Below, piece by piece: positions 32,241 through 42,760 of a stretch of DNA of 64,000 nucleotides; positions within the stretch are counted from its first letter, which is position 1, and each line of letters begins with the position of its first letter. Source of the DNA: Diplonema papillatum (Eukaryota > Euglenozoa > Diplonemea > Diplonemida > Diplonemidae); NCBI GenBank assembly GCA_030068145.1, contig JAPJBO010000135.1:248001-312000 (forward strand), read 5' to 3'. A model generated the notes under the pieces. The model searched no databases, was not told the origin of the DNA, and worked only from the letters and a program-made list of their open reading frames with translations. Made by a program: the position numbers and the translations under genes.

Positions 32241-33904
32241 GTTCCGCAGTAGGTGACTGTCTGTCTTCTTGGTACTGGCTGACCGTCTCTTTTCGTGAAT
32301 TTGTGGTGCTGCTTATAGTTTGCGCAGGTTGAATACCCGTAACTATATCGTATTGCAATACGTGGGGTGCTACAATTTTTCTCGGGTTAGCGACGGGGTT
32401 ATAACCTTTTGCACAAGCATCAGTTCTCGTCGGAATAGTATTAATCTGCTAAGACCTTTGATCTTACACGAAAACAAGACGCGTCACCGTTGGAACCGGA
32501 AAATGATGAGGGGAGGGGATTGTTTTTCGTTGAACGCTGCCCCGGACGTTCGGTTCTTGGTACAGGGCGCAAGGAACCGCCGTGGATGGCCTGCGACGCG
32601 TTCGGCGTATTTCCTCCAACATTGCGTTGCTTGGTAACAAAAAGGAATGTCCAGAAAAGTCTTGTTTATTTTCAATTTGGCGCGCGGTGCTTGGAGGGGG
32701 GGGGGGGGGGGGGTTTGCAAGAACGTGCTTGAAATGGATATGTGCTCAACACCGCACTGGTCCCGTCTGCGCCGTGTTTCGGTCCTTTAGGCCACGGACA
32801 CATGGAGAGGGGGGGGCAGGGACTTCGTTAAGAATCTCTGAAATATCGCCGGACGGAAGACGAGGGGAAAGGAAGAGGGTTGACTGATTGGACCGGCAAT
32901 ACTTGTTTGTGCGCCTGGAGGCCGATCGTTTTTCCGGAACTTCCGACACTTTCTAGAGTTATAGTTCGCTTGAGAATCCGGGATTTTAGAGTCTCCGGGT
33001 GACCTTCGTCGAATGGGTCATTTTAAAGCTAATACGTACTGGGTGGGTTTGGGGGGGCATGCATGGCTTCTTCCGTGTACACTTTATTTGCTCGCTTTGG
33101 CGGGTCAGGTTCGAAACAATTTGTGACCGACACCAAGTTCTCGCCAGGATAGGTGAGTGCTCTTGGGCTCCCCACGTCTTACAAGTTGAGCATTGAGTTA
33201 AATTGCCTCCTTGGAGAGAGTCACTCGGAGCCGTTGTTCCTTCTCCATCCGCCAATTTAACATCCGTTCAATTCATGTCACACCAATCAAAGGATCATTC
33301 ACGGTTAGCTCTCCTTAGCTGGCTTGCTGGTACCTTGGGAACGAGGTGACCGGCGAAGTTGGCTGCCCGGCGGCTGCCTCAGTTGGGGAGATCGGTCCTC
33401 CTGGCTACCGAATCAGTCAGCCAAGACCCCAGCTCAACTGGCGAAGGCCCGAGTTGGCTTCAATCTAACACAACTGGCTGCGGCGGGCCGGCTCACGATG
33501 CCTGGCTGCTCGCATTCGCCTCGCGGGACTCTGGGATTTTCCCTCCGCCGGTCAAGCTCAGCAAGCCAGGAAGACTAACCTTGATCCACTACAGGGGAGT
33601 GGGGAGAGAGGGAAGGGTGGGGCGCGGGGAGCTTCATACGAATCCCGAGGAGGACCGACCTACGAGGGCGCGGCGTAGCAGTGAGCCAGGCTCGCACAAA
33701 CAAGACAACCCGCTTTGCGCTGGATTGCATTGCACAACCAGGAAGCGATCGAGCGCCAACTATGCTGGAGAGGGTGCCGAAGGCCTTCCATTCTTAGAGT
33801 ATGCCCACACTGCGGAAATACTCGAACAACCCTCTTGAGACTGCGGTCGATCTATTCTTCACGGGTGCAGGGGAAAGCCCTTTCGCTCGCAGAAGGTTCG
33901 GCAC
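32241..33904. other. Spacer with family F short copy and unit of the 101-bp repeat
   Basis: 32737-32810 (ATATGTGCTCAACACCGCAC) is one unit of the repeat arrayed at 41680. A 19-G tract lies at 32696-32714. A short family F segment lies at 32952-33020. 33340-33480 has alternating GTTGGCTG / AACTGGC motifs. A plus-strand frame of 159 codons (33359-33838) looks compositional and has no domain. Confidence 0.45.
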
Positions 33905-34105
33905 TTTTTCAGAGTGAAACTCCGGGGTTTTAAAGTCTCCGGGTGACCTTCGTCGTTATGGGAAGATATCCTTTGTGCTCTGAGTGTCGTAAGAGTGGTG
34001 GTTACACGAGGTAAGAGGATCGGTGGGTACCTTAGTTGTTGGTCATTGGCGGTTTTCGGCCATTGTCCACATACCTTGCTTACGGTAGGCCCTCCTCAGT
34101 AGTAG
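33905..34105 (+). repeat. Family F, long form copy 2
   Basis: Same body as 32034-32240, but the 5' part with GTTCGCTTGGA is missing, so it enters at GTGAAACTCCGGGGTTTTAA. Confidence 0.75.
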
Positions 34106-34250
34106 GTATCTGTCTTTTTCGTAGTAACAATGCTTTGTAAACAGGAAAGAGAACGCTGGCAGCGTGTTTGGGAGAAGACTCGCCTAACGATCATATTCAC
34201 TCACTATCAATCACTAACGGCAGATCCTCCTCCCCCGGCACGTACAAATA

Positions 34251-34720
34251 TTCTGCAGATGCTTTGAGCTATCTTTGTGTCTATGCATGAACTAATATAA
34301 CTACACGTGAAAACGGGGTTTTGCCTAGAAGCTTTTCATGTTATTCTGCAGATGCTTTGAGCTATCTTTGTGGCTATGCATGAACTAATATAACTACACC
34401 TAAAATCGGGGGTTTGCCTAAAAGCTTTTCATGTTATTCTGCAGATGCTGATGCTTTGAGCTATCTTTGTGTCTATGCATGAACTAATATAACTACACGT
34501 AAAAACGGGGTTTTGCCTAGAAGCTTTTCATGTTATTCTGCAGATGCTTTGAGCTATCTTTGTGTCTATGCATGAACTAATATAACTACACGTGAAAACG
34601 GGGTTTTGCCTAGAAGCTTTTCATATTATTCTGCAGATGCTTTGAGCTATCTTTGTGTCTATGCATGAACCAATATAATTAATTACACATGGGCCTGTTG
34701 ACACGACGCGTGCAAAGAGG
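34251..34720. repeat. 93-bp tandem repeat, five copies
   Basis: Units start TTCTGCAGATGCTTTGAGC at 34251, 34344, 34437, 34536 and 34629. One unit has a 6-bp insertion (GATGCT doubled). The last unit decays before CACATGGGCCTGTTGAC, which is itself repeated at 34778. Confidence 0.95.
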
Positions 34721-34940
34721 TAGTCTGTAGCGGCTTGTGCAGTCTATCGTCACAGCTGCATAACAAGTTCAAACACATGGGCCTGTTGACCGCTAACGCC
34801 CGACACCAAACCCAGTGCTTCGCAGCGGCTTCGCCAGCTTCATGTCGCAAGGATACTTCGTCCGGGGGGACACCATTGGGTAGCGACCATGTTCCCCGAA
34901 AATCGGCCCAAAAAAAACGTCTGAAGCTTCTTGGCTGTAT

Positions 34941-35161
34941 CATGCAGGGTCAAAACCTTGTGTCTTTTTGGTAAATGGCCACCCATTTTTTTTCCGGAAA
35001 AAAATTGGGTTTTTTTAAATTTTGAAATTTTGGAACAAACCCTGCAGTAATTTTTGATGAAGTTGAGCAAAAAAAAAAAAAAAAAAACTTCCAATTTTGT
35101 TTTGGGAGCCATCGGCCCCGCGGCAGCGTTTAAAAAAGACACAAGTTTTTGACCCTGCATG
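34941..35161 (+). mobile_element. Family E MITE, short copy with GTAT target duplication
   Basis: 221 bp with inverted ends CATGCAGGGTCAAAACCTTG and TTTTTGACCCTGCATG, flanked by GTAT at 34937-34940 and 35162-35165. The core holds GGCCACCCATTTT, TTTTTGATGAAGTTGAGC, a 19-A run and CATCGGCCCCGCGGCAGCG. It is non-coding and shows what the nested copy at 26265 looks like without insertions. Confidence 0.9.
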
Positions 35162-35165
35162 GTAT

Positions 35166-35725
35166 CGAGTTCGAAAATGGGTGCCGATACATGCCGTGGA
35201 TAGCTCTTTCCATCCCAAAAAAGAGTATCCCAATTTTGCTCAAAATTTGAGCTACACGTAGCGGAAATGCGGAAGCAAAAACTGTGAGACTTTTTCGTGG
35301 CTCATCGTGGTGTAGCTATCAAACAGGGACTGCACACCCGTGCGTGCAAACAATTTCTTCCATCCTCGGGGGACTCTAGCATATTTTGCTCCTCAAGAAC
35401 TTGGAACCGGCGACCTCCTCGAGTATTTGCTACAAAGCAGGTGCTTTTGAACCACTTAAGGACGATCCTATCACTATTACTGGGAGTCAATTCAAGAAAG
35501 TTCGCGGGTGAGAGACCAACGAATGGTCGAAAGTGGTCGCTGTTTGCTTTATTGAAAAAAAAAAAGCGATCTGACGCAAATCCTTGAAATGCGTCCTTCG
35601 TCGGGCAGAAATCCAGCTCCGAACTCTCAAGGGATACCTGAGATTTGCCGAGGAGCCCCCCTTTTCCCAAATTAACCCTGCCCCCCCTCCGTCCTTAAGT
35701 GGTTAAAGAAAAAAAGACAGGCGGT
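35166..35725. other. Spacer, nothing recognised
   Basis: No gene is seen. A short family A-like fragment (GGCGACCTCCTCGAGTATTT) lies at about 35409. Confidence 0.35.
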
Positions 35726-35857
35726 TTCCCACTTGTATTTACCCTGTGTATATTCAGGTAAGGAATTCTGATCAACCCCCAAAAACACGCTGCCTACGTC
35801 TTTTTTTAGCCTGCACAATACATTAAAGGGCAACCCGCAAGGTTGTTTGGTACTAAA
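35726..35857 (-). repeat. Family G repeat, copy 2
   Basis: Close match to 27699-27832. On the minus strand it also reads VDQNSLPEYTQGKYKWE, so the family may come from a coding sequence. Confidence 0.7.
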
Positions 35858-36121
35858 AAGAGCTGGATCCCAGCCGGCCCAGACTTTAGTGCGCCGTCTT
35901 CAAGTAGCCTCTTTTGAAATAGGACTGTCAACCAGGGACCTGTGTCCGTCAGATTTCGTATTTTTCAAGTCAGACTTCAGACGAGCCATCGGTCTCCAGT
36001 GGACCAAGGTTTTGGGGTTGGTTGTTCGGTGCTACATGGACAGAACAGACGCCGAGGATCATCGATCTTCTGGAACTCCTCCGCTGGCGTCGCCCGCACG
36101 TGCCGGTAGAAAAGACGCGGG

Positions 36122-36416
36122 GAAAATACTCGACGTAGCTGCTTCGACTCCGAATGGAAGGGAGGAATGTAGAGGTAGAGGGGCAAATACTAACTACAAT
36201 ACAAACACAAACTGATGTGTTCTTCGCTTACACCACCGTGTGTTGTTTTCACTCAGGACTTTGACCTGCTGTGTTTGTGTGATTTGTCGGGTAGACCCGC
36301 ATGACCTCACGTCCGTTCAACACGTGGTTCGGTAGTTACAGCACTTGGGATCCCTTCGGTTCTTTGTCGGCAGCATCGTCGAGCATTTCCTTCCAAGCTG
36401 GCGCTTACGTAAAAAA
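36122..36416 (+). mobile_element. Family B SINE-like repeat, copy 6 (near full length)
   Basis: GAAAATACTCGACGTAGC to GGCGCTTACGTAAAAAATA. A small deletion removes GTAGG near TTGTCGGGTAGACCC. Confidence 0.8.
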
Positions 36417-37528
36417 TATGCCTTCGCTCTTTCGCTATCCTTTCACAAACTGTTGCGTTGACGCATCCACACAGGGACCCCTGTTTTTTCTTTTGTTGAG
36501 CAGGCCTCAGCTCAGGATAATGGGCCCTCTCTTCAGGGGTTTCTTCTTCTTTTTCACCTGGTATGTCTTGAGTGAGGGATCTCCATGTGAAGCACGGACA
36601 TGTAAACTGTGACAGTGACATGATCTTCAGTTTGGTGTTGGTTCGCTCATTGCTCAAGCTTACATTTTTGGAACACATTGCAATGTCTCGAGAAAAAAAA
36701 AACGGCATTTTGTGCGGTGTGGGCATTCGGCGAAACAATTCCGATGAAGACTCAGCTAAGAGTCTTTTCTCGAGTTTTCGCGATCCGTCGAGAGGGAACC
36801 TGGGCGCAGCGAACACCCGCCAGGGCACTGGTATGTGCGGACGCGTCCGCCCGTCCCAATCTACGTTCGGTAGATCCATTTGTTCTAGGGTAGGCACAGC
36901 CGGCACTGCTACTACTACTACTGTGCGTACGTGTGTAAACCCTGTTTTGAGTGATTTAACACAGCACGCTGCCATCCGACACTTTTTGATGTAGACAAAC
37001 ATTACATAAAAAAGTGCGGACGGCAGCCGTCCGCCGGACGGCTGCTGTCTCAATACAGGGTAACCAACGCACGCCTGCTACCGGACGGCTTCACGTGGCC
37101 AAGAACCCACGCCGCTTCCTTCCAATGCTTCCCCGGCCTGTCAGAAAGCCCACGGTTGCAGGATCTTACTGAAGGGACGCTTCGGTCCCTTCACTCAAGA
37201 GCCTCGTCAGAATCAGAACCCCGCCAAAGTCTGAGCTGAGCCGATAGCCCTTGGGTACTCGGCGTGCACGGCCTACCAGCCGTCCGCAAACTCGGGCGGA
37301 CGTCCGCCTGTCCGCACCTCAGAAACTGCGGACGGGCGGACGTCCGGACGTCCGCAAAAATCACTGCGCCAGGAGGGGTATGCGCAACAGGGCGGCTCAG
37401 GCGGGAAAATGTGTGACCCCATGCCCGAGCGTGCCCCATTGCGTACGTGCAATCATCGGTTTCTATAGTTACGGTGGGAATTGGAGCTGTCACAGCTTTT
37501 CGCATGCAAGCGTGAACCATGGCAACGC
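36417..37528. other. Spacer with family I inverted copy and perfect palindromes
   Basis: Family I lies inverted at 36925-37005 (GTTTTGAGTGATTTAACACA). 37024-37044 has 10-bp arms CAGCCGTCCG / CGGACGGCTG with 1 nt between. 37336-37355 is a perfect 20-bp palindrome of GGACGTCC units. A 248-codon minus frame across this area mixes repeat sequence and is not credible. Confidence 0.5.
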
Positions 37529-38500
37529 CGCTCAGTCGCTGCGTCGCGTCCTGCGCACTTTTGCCGCTGCCGGCCCGGTCTCGTGGTGTCGTCGTCGGCG
37601 ACGATGTGGGCGGCCGGGTTGTGCTACACAGAGGGCTGCACGTGCGGACCAGGAAAGGTGCCCAGCACGATAGTAAATGAGAATTGCACAACAGCACGTA
37701 ACTCGGATAGCCATCTTCATCAGCAGTTGCGCGTCGTTGAAGCAGTGCGTCCCGAGCCGTTCACCGTGAACTGCATAGGACAGGTCGGGAAGCACGTGGG
37801 AGACGCGCAAACGGGACGCCTTCTTCCGTGTTTGAATGTTTTTTGCCGGGAGGGAGGGGGGGGGGTGCCGTCTGCAACTTGGTGCCGCAGCTTTTCGCAT
37901 GCAAGCGTGCACCATGGCAACGCCGCTCAGCCACTGCGTCACGTCGTGCGCACTTTGCTGGTGCCGACCCGGTCTCGTGGTGTCGTCGTCGGCGACGCGG
38001 CGATGTGGGCGGCCGGGCTGTGCTGCGCGGACGGCTGCACTTGCGGGCCCGGGAAATTGCCCGTCGCGATGGTAAATGGAAATTGCACAGCAGCGTGTAA
38101 CTCACCATGCGTTCACACAGGACACGTCGGAAGCACGCGGGAAACACGCGAAACAGGACGCCTTCTTCCGTGCTTCAACACGTGAAACACGTGCAGTTTT
38201 CGCATGTAACAACGCCGCTCAGCCACTGCGTCACGTCCTGCGCACTGCCGACCCTGTCTCGTGGTGTCGTCGTCGGCGACGCGGCGATGTGGGCGGCCGG
38301 GCTGTGCTGCGCGGACGGCTGCACTTGCGGGCCCGGGAAGTTGCCGGTCGCGATGGTAAATGGAAATTGCACAGCAGCGTGTAACTCAGCACGTCGTTCA
38401 CACAGGACTGGTCGGAAGCACGCGGGAAACACGCGAAACAGGACGCCTTCTTCCGTGCTTCAACACGTGAAACACGTGCAGTTTTCGCATGTAACAACGC
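37529..38500 (-). repeat. Tandem copies of the kinase gene 3' end
   Basis: Three copies of the last 45 or so codons of the kinase gene lie downstream of its stop, marked by CGCTCAGCCACTGCG or a close variant at 37529, 37924 and 38216; the gene's own is at 38501. Spacings are 395, 292 and 285 bp. The units nearest the gene still encode GNFPGPQVQPSAQHSPAAH and AASPTTTPRDRVGS in frame. Each unit also carries about 150 bp absent from the gene body (AATTGCACAGCAGCGTGTAA and AACACGTGAAACACGTGCAG). Whether they are alternative last exons or by-products of unequal exchange cannot be told from sequence. Confidence 0.85.
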
Positions 38501-38515
38501 CGCTCAGCCACTGCG

Positions 38516-41500
38516 TCACGTCCTGCGCACTTTGCCGCTGCCGACCCTGTCTCGTGGTGTCGTCGTCGGCGACGCGGCGATGTGGGCGGCCGGGCTGTGC
38601 TGAGCGGACGGCTGCACTTGCGGGCCCGGGAAGTTGCCGGCCGCGTTGCCGGTCCTGCGCACGGGCGTCCCCTTCAGCGACTGGACGCGGGGCTGCCTGC
38701 CGGTGGGCGACTTGCCGAACGCGAGCAACCGCGGCGACACGCAGCCGCCGGCGGCATGCCGGACCACGCTCTCGTTGTTTGCCGACCCGTTCACGGTTGA
38801 GTGCATAACGCCAGACCCGCTACCGGGCCCGTGGGTCATGGGGGAGCCGTTGGGCCGCTGAATGACAGATCCGCTGCCGGGCCCATGGGTCACGGGGGAC
38901 CCGTTGGGCCGCTGAATGGCGGTCGAGTGCACCACGCCAGATCCGCTGCCGGGCCCGTGGGTCATGGGGGAGCCGTTGGGCCGCTGGATTGGGACCCGGT
39001 CTTTCAGCCAGGTCGGGACGCCTTTCGGCGGGCCTTTCCCGCGGACGGGTTCTCTGAGGCGAAGGTCCTTCATCTTGGCGAGGAGGGAACCCATCTCCAT
39101 CGGCGTCACGACGTCGTCGTTGCCGGACAAGTCGTTCGAGTCGCGGGCCGACTGGTGCCCGGCCTGCGGGACGTTCTTGGTCAGCCAAGGATGCGCTAGA
39201 GCCTCCGCCGCAGTCGGCCGGGAGCACGCGTTGGCTTCGAGCATCCACGAGATGAAATCTTTGCAGCTGCTCGACACCTTCCCCCAAGGGATGTCGGGGA
39301 ACACGACCCCTTCAACGATGCTCTCCGCCAAGTGGCAGAGGTGCGTCGCCTCCGGCAGCGACTCCCAGCTCCCGTCGAGCTTGAACGGGTGCAGCTTCCC
39401 CTTCGTCAGCAGGTTGAAGCAAACCACCCCCGCCGCGAAGATGTCGATCTTCTGGTTGTACGACGGCGCCTCCTGCGCAAGGTCGCGTTTCACGCCGAAT
39501 TTCTCCGCAACAGCCTTCCATCGCGGGCTCCACTGCACTCCGGGACGCCAGCGCCAGGCCAAAAGCAGCTCGGGGGCCATGTACAGCAGGGTGCCCCCGC
39601 CAACCTCGCCGTCTCCGACGTACTTCGAAAGCCCCATGTCGCAGACTTTGACGTTCGGGTAGAACGGCCCGTGGCGGATGTCGTCCATGATGAGGATGTT
39701 CGACACCTTGATGTCGTGGTGCACGATGCCCTTGCCGTGGAGGTACTGCAGGCACGTCAGGATCTGCCGCATGACGTGAGCCGCGTGCCGCTCGCCGACG
39801 TGCACCTGCGGGTTCTTCTTGAGGACGTTCTCCAAGTCTCCTCCCGGCGCGTGCTCCATGACGCACACCATGTAGTTGTCGGACTCTGCCCCGTACACTT
39901 CCTCCTCGCCCCAGTCCGGGTTGCCACACGGTGAGAAGCACTGTCTCCCCGCGCGCCAGTCGACCAGCGTGCACAGGTTCGGGTGGGACAGCCCGCCCCA
40001 CACCTCCGTCACATGCGGGCGCACTGGGCGGCACATCGTCGCCTTCATGAATGCCCCGCGGTTCGCGGGGGCGTCGAAGTACCAGACCCCGTCTACGGTT
40101 CCGTTATGGCGCCCGCACGGCAGGTCCAGCACCACGCCGACGTAGCCCGAGCTCCCGTACGGGCTGGGGCCCGTGTACACGACGAACCCGGAGATCGGCC
40201 TTCCCGCGAGCCACTTCTTCAGAAGCGTGCCGCTCCCGTTCTGGGTAGCGGGAAGGCTCGCCCGCCTTGCTTTGCCGTCACCCGCGGCGGCACGGTTGCC
40301 CTTCCCGCTGGGGGACGGCGGCTCTGTAGGGCTTGAGAGGACCGCCGGGTCTTCCTGTGGGCCTAGGTCTTCGAAGCACAACCCCTGGATCTTCGACCCC
40401 ACCGCCACTCCCTCCGCCCGCGTGGTGACCACCTCGCGGACTTCGTCCTTGGTGTCGTGGGAGACGGGGAGGATCTTGGCGGCGTACTTCTTCCCGGTCG
40501 CCTTGTGGGTCACCTCGTAGACCTGCCCGAACCCTCCCTCGCCGAGCTTCTTTCCGGCGGTGTATACGTGGTCGAAGTCGAGGTGCGGGTTGCGCAGCAG
40601 CGCGGGCTCAACGACAGCCTCCGGGAGATCCACCGCGCACTCCTTCCGCATCCACGGCCGCACGTGCAGCGGCGGGACGCCAGGGGTAAGGGTCGCGTCT
40701 TCGTCCCAGAACACGTCGACCTTCCCGTCGGCGTGCGCCTTCGCGACACTGCCGGTGTGCCACGCGCCCTCCCAGAGGGCCACGACGCCGGACCCGGGCT
40801 TCCACCAGCCTTTCGGGCGAATCTCGCGGGTCGGGAGGTTGTGTGCGACGTTGCACAAGTCGGCGGCCGGCGCGAGGACGGTCACGACTCTGCGCCAGTC
40901 TGCCGCCGGGAGCTTGCAGCCGAGGCCGTTTTCATCGCGCAGCATGCGGTCGGCGTGCCGGAACGACAGGCTGCGCACCGCAACGGCTTGCTCCTTCCCG
41001 TTCGGCGTCCTGGTCCACTGCACGAGCTCATTCCGGACAGACCGGAACCAGCGGACTTCCAACGGCCCGCAGTAGCACGCAGCGACTTCATGCTGCCGGG
41101 CTAGCAGCGCCGATGGCTGGAAGCTCTCGGTCTTCCCCGCCACGGCCACCACGGCGCCTCCTCCAGGCTCCAGGCTCACCACCTTCCCCCTGCAGCCCTT
41201 GTACAGAGAAGCTGCGAGGGTGTAACTCCCGGTGATCCCTGCCCCTGCTTCGTACACGATGACTTCGCCGCCGACCACTGGCGGGTCGACGGGGTGAACC
41301 ACCGGCCGCAAGCTGTGGTCGATCCGTTTAAAGCTCGCGCAGCGCGGCGGCGGCGCGGCCTGCGGCGGCGGCACCTGCCGCGGCGGCTGCGGCGGCGTCG
41401 CCAGCTGGCAGTAGCCCTCCGGCCGCACCGACAGCTTCCGCGGCTTGCCGCCGGCGGCGTCCCCCCCGACCCCGGGCCAGTCGTTGTACTTCTGCGCCGC

Positions 41501-41524
41501 CTCCTTGCCGTCGCAGTTCCCCAT
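38516..41524 (-). CDS. Ser/Thr protein kinase with inserted CAP-Gly domain and MGNC anchor (1002 aa)
   Basis: ATG at 41524 gives MGNCDGKE, a classic N-myristoylation start with an adjacent cysteine for palmitoylation, so membrane attachment is likely. Residues 243-292 (SGVVALWEGAWHTGSVAK, then VFWDEDA) look like a Tudor/SH3-type barrel. The kinase domain spans about 318-781: glycine loop GEGGFGQV (328-335), AAK lysine K350, HHDIKVSN (602-609, HRD changed to HHD with D604 and N609 kept), DMG in place of DFG (629-631) and APE (650-652). Key catalytic residues are therefore present. Between the AAK strand and the HPNL segment, residues 441-503 match a CAP-Gly domain (GYVGVVLDLP, GRHNG, VWYFDAP), normally a microtubule plus-end or EEY-tail binder. 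Residues 846-910 hold three IQRPNGSP repeats. No introns are seen. Substrates are unknown. Confidence 0.93.
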   Translation of the reverse strand: MGNCDGKEAAQKYNDWPGVGGDAAGGKPRKLSVRPEGYCQLATPPQPPRQVPPPQAAPPPRCASFKRIDHSLRPVVHPVDPPVVGGEVIVYEAGAGITGSYTLAASLYKGCRGKVVSLEPGGGAVVAVAGKTESFQPSALLARQHEVAACYCGPLEVRWFRSVRNELVQWTRTPNGKEQAVAVRSLSFRHADRMLRDENGLGCKLPAADWRRVVTVLAPAADLCNVAHNLPTREIRPKGWWKPGSGVVALWEGAWHTGSVAKAHADGKVDVFWDEDATLTPGVPPLHVRPWMRKECAVDLPEAVVEPALLRNPHLDFDHVYTAGKKLGEGGFGQVYEVTHKATGKKYAAKILPVSHDTKDEVREVVTTRAEGVAVGSKIQGLCFEDLGPQEDPAVLSSPTEPPSPSGKGNRAAAGDGKARRASLPATQNGSGTLLKKWLAGRPISGFVVYTGPSPYGSSGYVGVVLDLPCGRHNGTVDGVWYFDAPANRGAFMKATMCRPVRPHVTEVWGGLSHPNLCTLVDWRAGRQCFSPCGNPDWGEEEVYGAESDNYMVCVMEHAPGGDLENVLKKNPQVHVGERHAAHVMRQILTCLQYLHGKGIVHHDIKVSNILIMDDIRHGPFYPNVKVCDMGLSKYVGDGEVGGGTLLYMAPELLLAWRWRPGVQWSPRWKAVAEKFGVKRDLAQEAPSYNQKIDIFAAGVVCFNLLTKGKLHPFKLDGSWESLPEATHLCHLAESIVEGVVFPDIPWGKVSSSCKDFISWMLEANACSRPTAAEALAHPWLTKNVPQAGHQSARDSNDLSGNDDVVTPMEMGSLLAKMKDLRLREPVRGKGPPKGVPTWLKDRVPIQRPNGSPMTHGPGSGSGVVHSTAIQRPNGSPVTHGPGSGSVIQRPNGSPMTHGPGSGSGVMHSTVNGSANNESVVRHAAGGCVSPRLLAFGKSPTGRQPRVQSLKGTPVRRTGNAAGNFPGPQVQPSAQHSPAAHIAASPTTTPRDRVGSGKVRRT

Positions 41525-41679
41525 TTAGGAAAACACGTGCCGAGAGGCGGCCAAAGCGCTTCCTTGCCGACGGCGGCCGGAGGGGATGGGTCAGTGTTAT
41601 TGGTGCCTGGTTTTGAGGAAACTCAGGAAAAAGGCAGGAAGGAGTGCCAGAGGGAGGGGGTGGTGATTGCAAGAATGGA

Positions 41680-42010
41680 ATGGATACGTGCTCAACACTG
41701 CACTGGTCCCGTCTGCGCCGTGCTTCGGGCCTTTAAGCCACGGAGGACCAGAGAGGGTATTGCAAGAACGTGCTGTTGGAATGGATATGTGCTCAACGCC
41801 GCACTGGTCCCGTCTGCGCCGTGTTCCGGTCGTCTCAGCCACGGAGGACCAGAGGGGGGATTGCAAGAACGTGCTGTTGGAATGGATATGTGCACTGGTC
41901 CTGTCTGCGCCGTGATACGGTCCTTTAAGCCACGGAGGACCAGAAAGAACGTGCTTGAAGTGGATACGCGCTCAACACCGCACTGGTCCCGTCTGCGCCG
42001 TGTTTCGGCC
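41680..42010. repeat. Tandem repeat of about 101 bp, four units
   Basis: Units start AATGGATAYGTGCTCAACAC at about 41678, 41778, 41879 (shortened) and 41957. One further unit is at 32737. It lies upstream of the kinase gene start. Confidence 0.9.
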
Positions 42011-42339
42011 AGAGGGGGTGGGGGGGGGAGGAACGATGCAACTACAAAAGCAGTGGGTCTACTTATGTAGTTGACCACCTGCCCCCCCACCCCCGGGTAA
42101 AACCGGGAGCGTCCGAAGCAAGCTGCCGGATGGAGCGACCCGAGGTCCCCCCTTCCAACTCTCCTCTCCTCACCGCTCGAGGCACGGGTTTCTGTTTGTG
42201 GATCCGGGGATAGTTCGCTCCCAGTCGGCTGCTTGCGGCGGCGGTCCGCTTGGAGGGAGGGCTGGAGACCTGCTCCACTTCTCTCGTCTTCTCTCTCGGG
42301 GGGAAGCTGTTCCGGGCTCGCCGTTCTTTCCGCTCTCGA

Positions 42340-42760
42340 CGTCCGTGGAATCTGCTACCTCTTCAGTGGAAACCGTTGAGCTTGCCCGCTTCGGTGGAAC
42401 CTGTTAAGCTTGTCTACTTCGGCGATGTTCGGCTTCGGTGGACGTATCCACTTCGCAAAGTTCGGCTTCAGTGGAAACTGTTGAGCTTATCCAATTCGCG
42501 ATGTTCGGCAAACTGTTAAGCTTATCTACTTCGCGATGTTCGGCTTCGGTGGACGTATCCACTTCGCAACGTTCGGCTTCAGTGGAAACTGTTGAGCTTA
42601 TCCACTTCGCGATATTCGGCTTCTGTGGAAACTGGTAAGCGTATCGACTTCGCGATATTCGGCTTCTGTGGTGGGTGGACAAAGTTCGGCTTCAGTGGAA
42701 ACTGATAAGCGTATCCACTTGCGCGATGCTAAGCTTACCCACTTCGCGATGTCGGGCTGA
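42340..42760. repeat. Imperfect repeats of GTGGAAACTGTTGAGC / TTCGCGATGTTCGG
   Basis: About ten imperfect units of 34-42 bp alternate GTGGAAACTGTTGAGCTTAT and GGTGGACGTATCCACTTCGC. The GTGGA / TCCAC parts can pair to form hairpins. Confidence 0.85.

Noticed and set aside
33359-33838. 159-codon plus-strand frame
   Set aside because: Built on repeating GTTGGCTG/AACTGGC motifs with no domain or conserved relative in the window.
36307-37053. 248-codon minus-strand frame
   Set aside because: It crosses family B, family I and palindromic spacer sequence, so it is a chance opening.
38101-38808. Plus-strand frames over the kinase 3' repeats
   Set aside because: They are antisense to copies of the kinase coding end, and their cysteine-rich look comes from the repeat.
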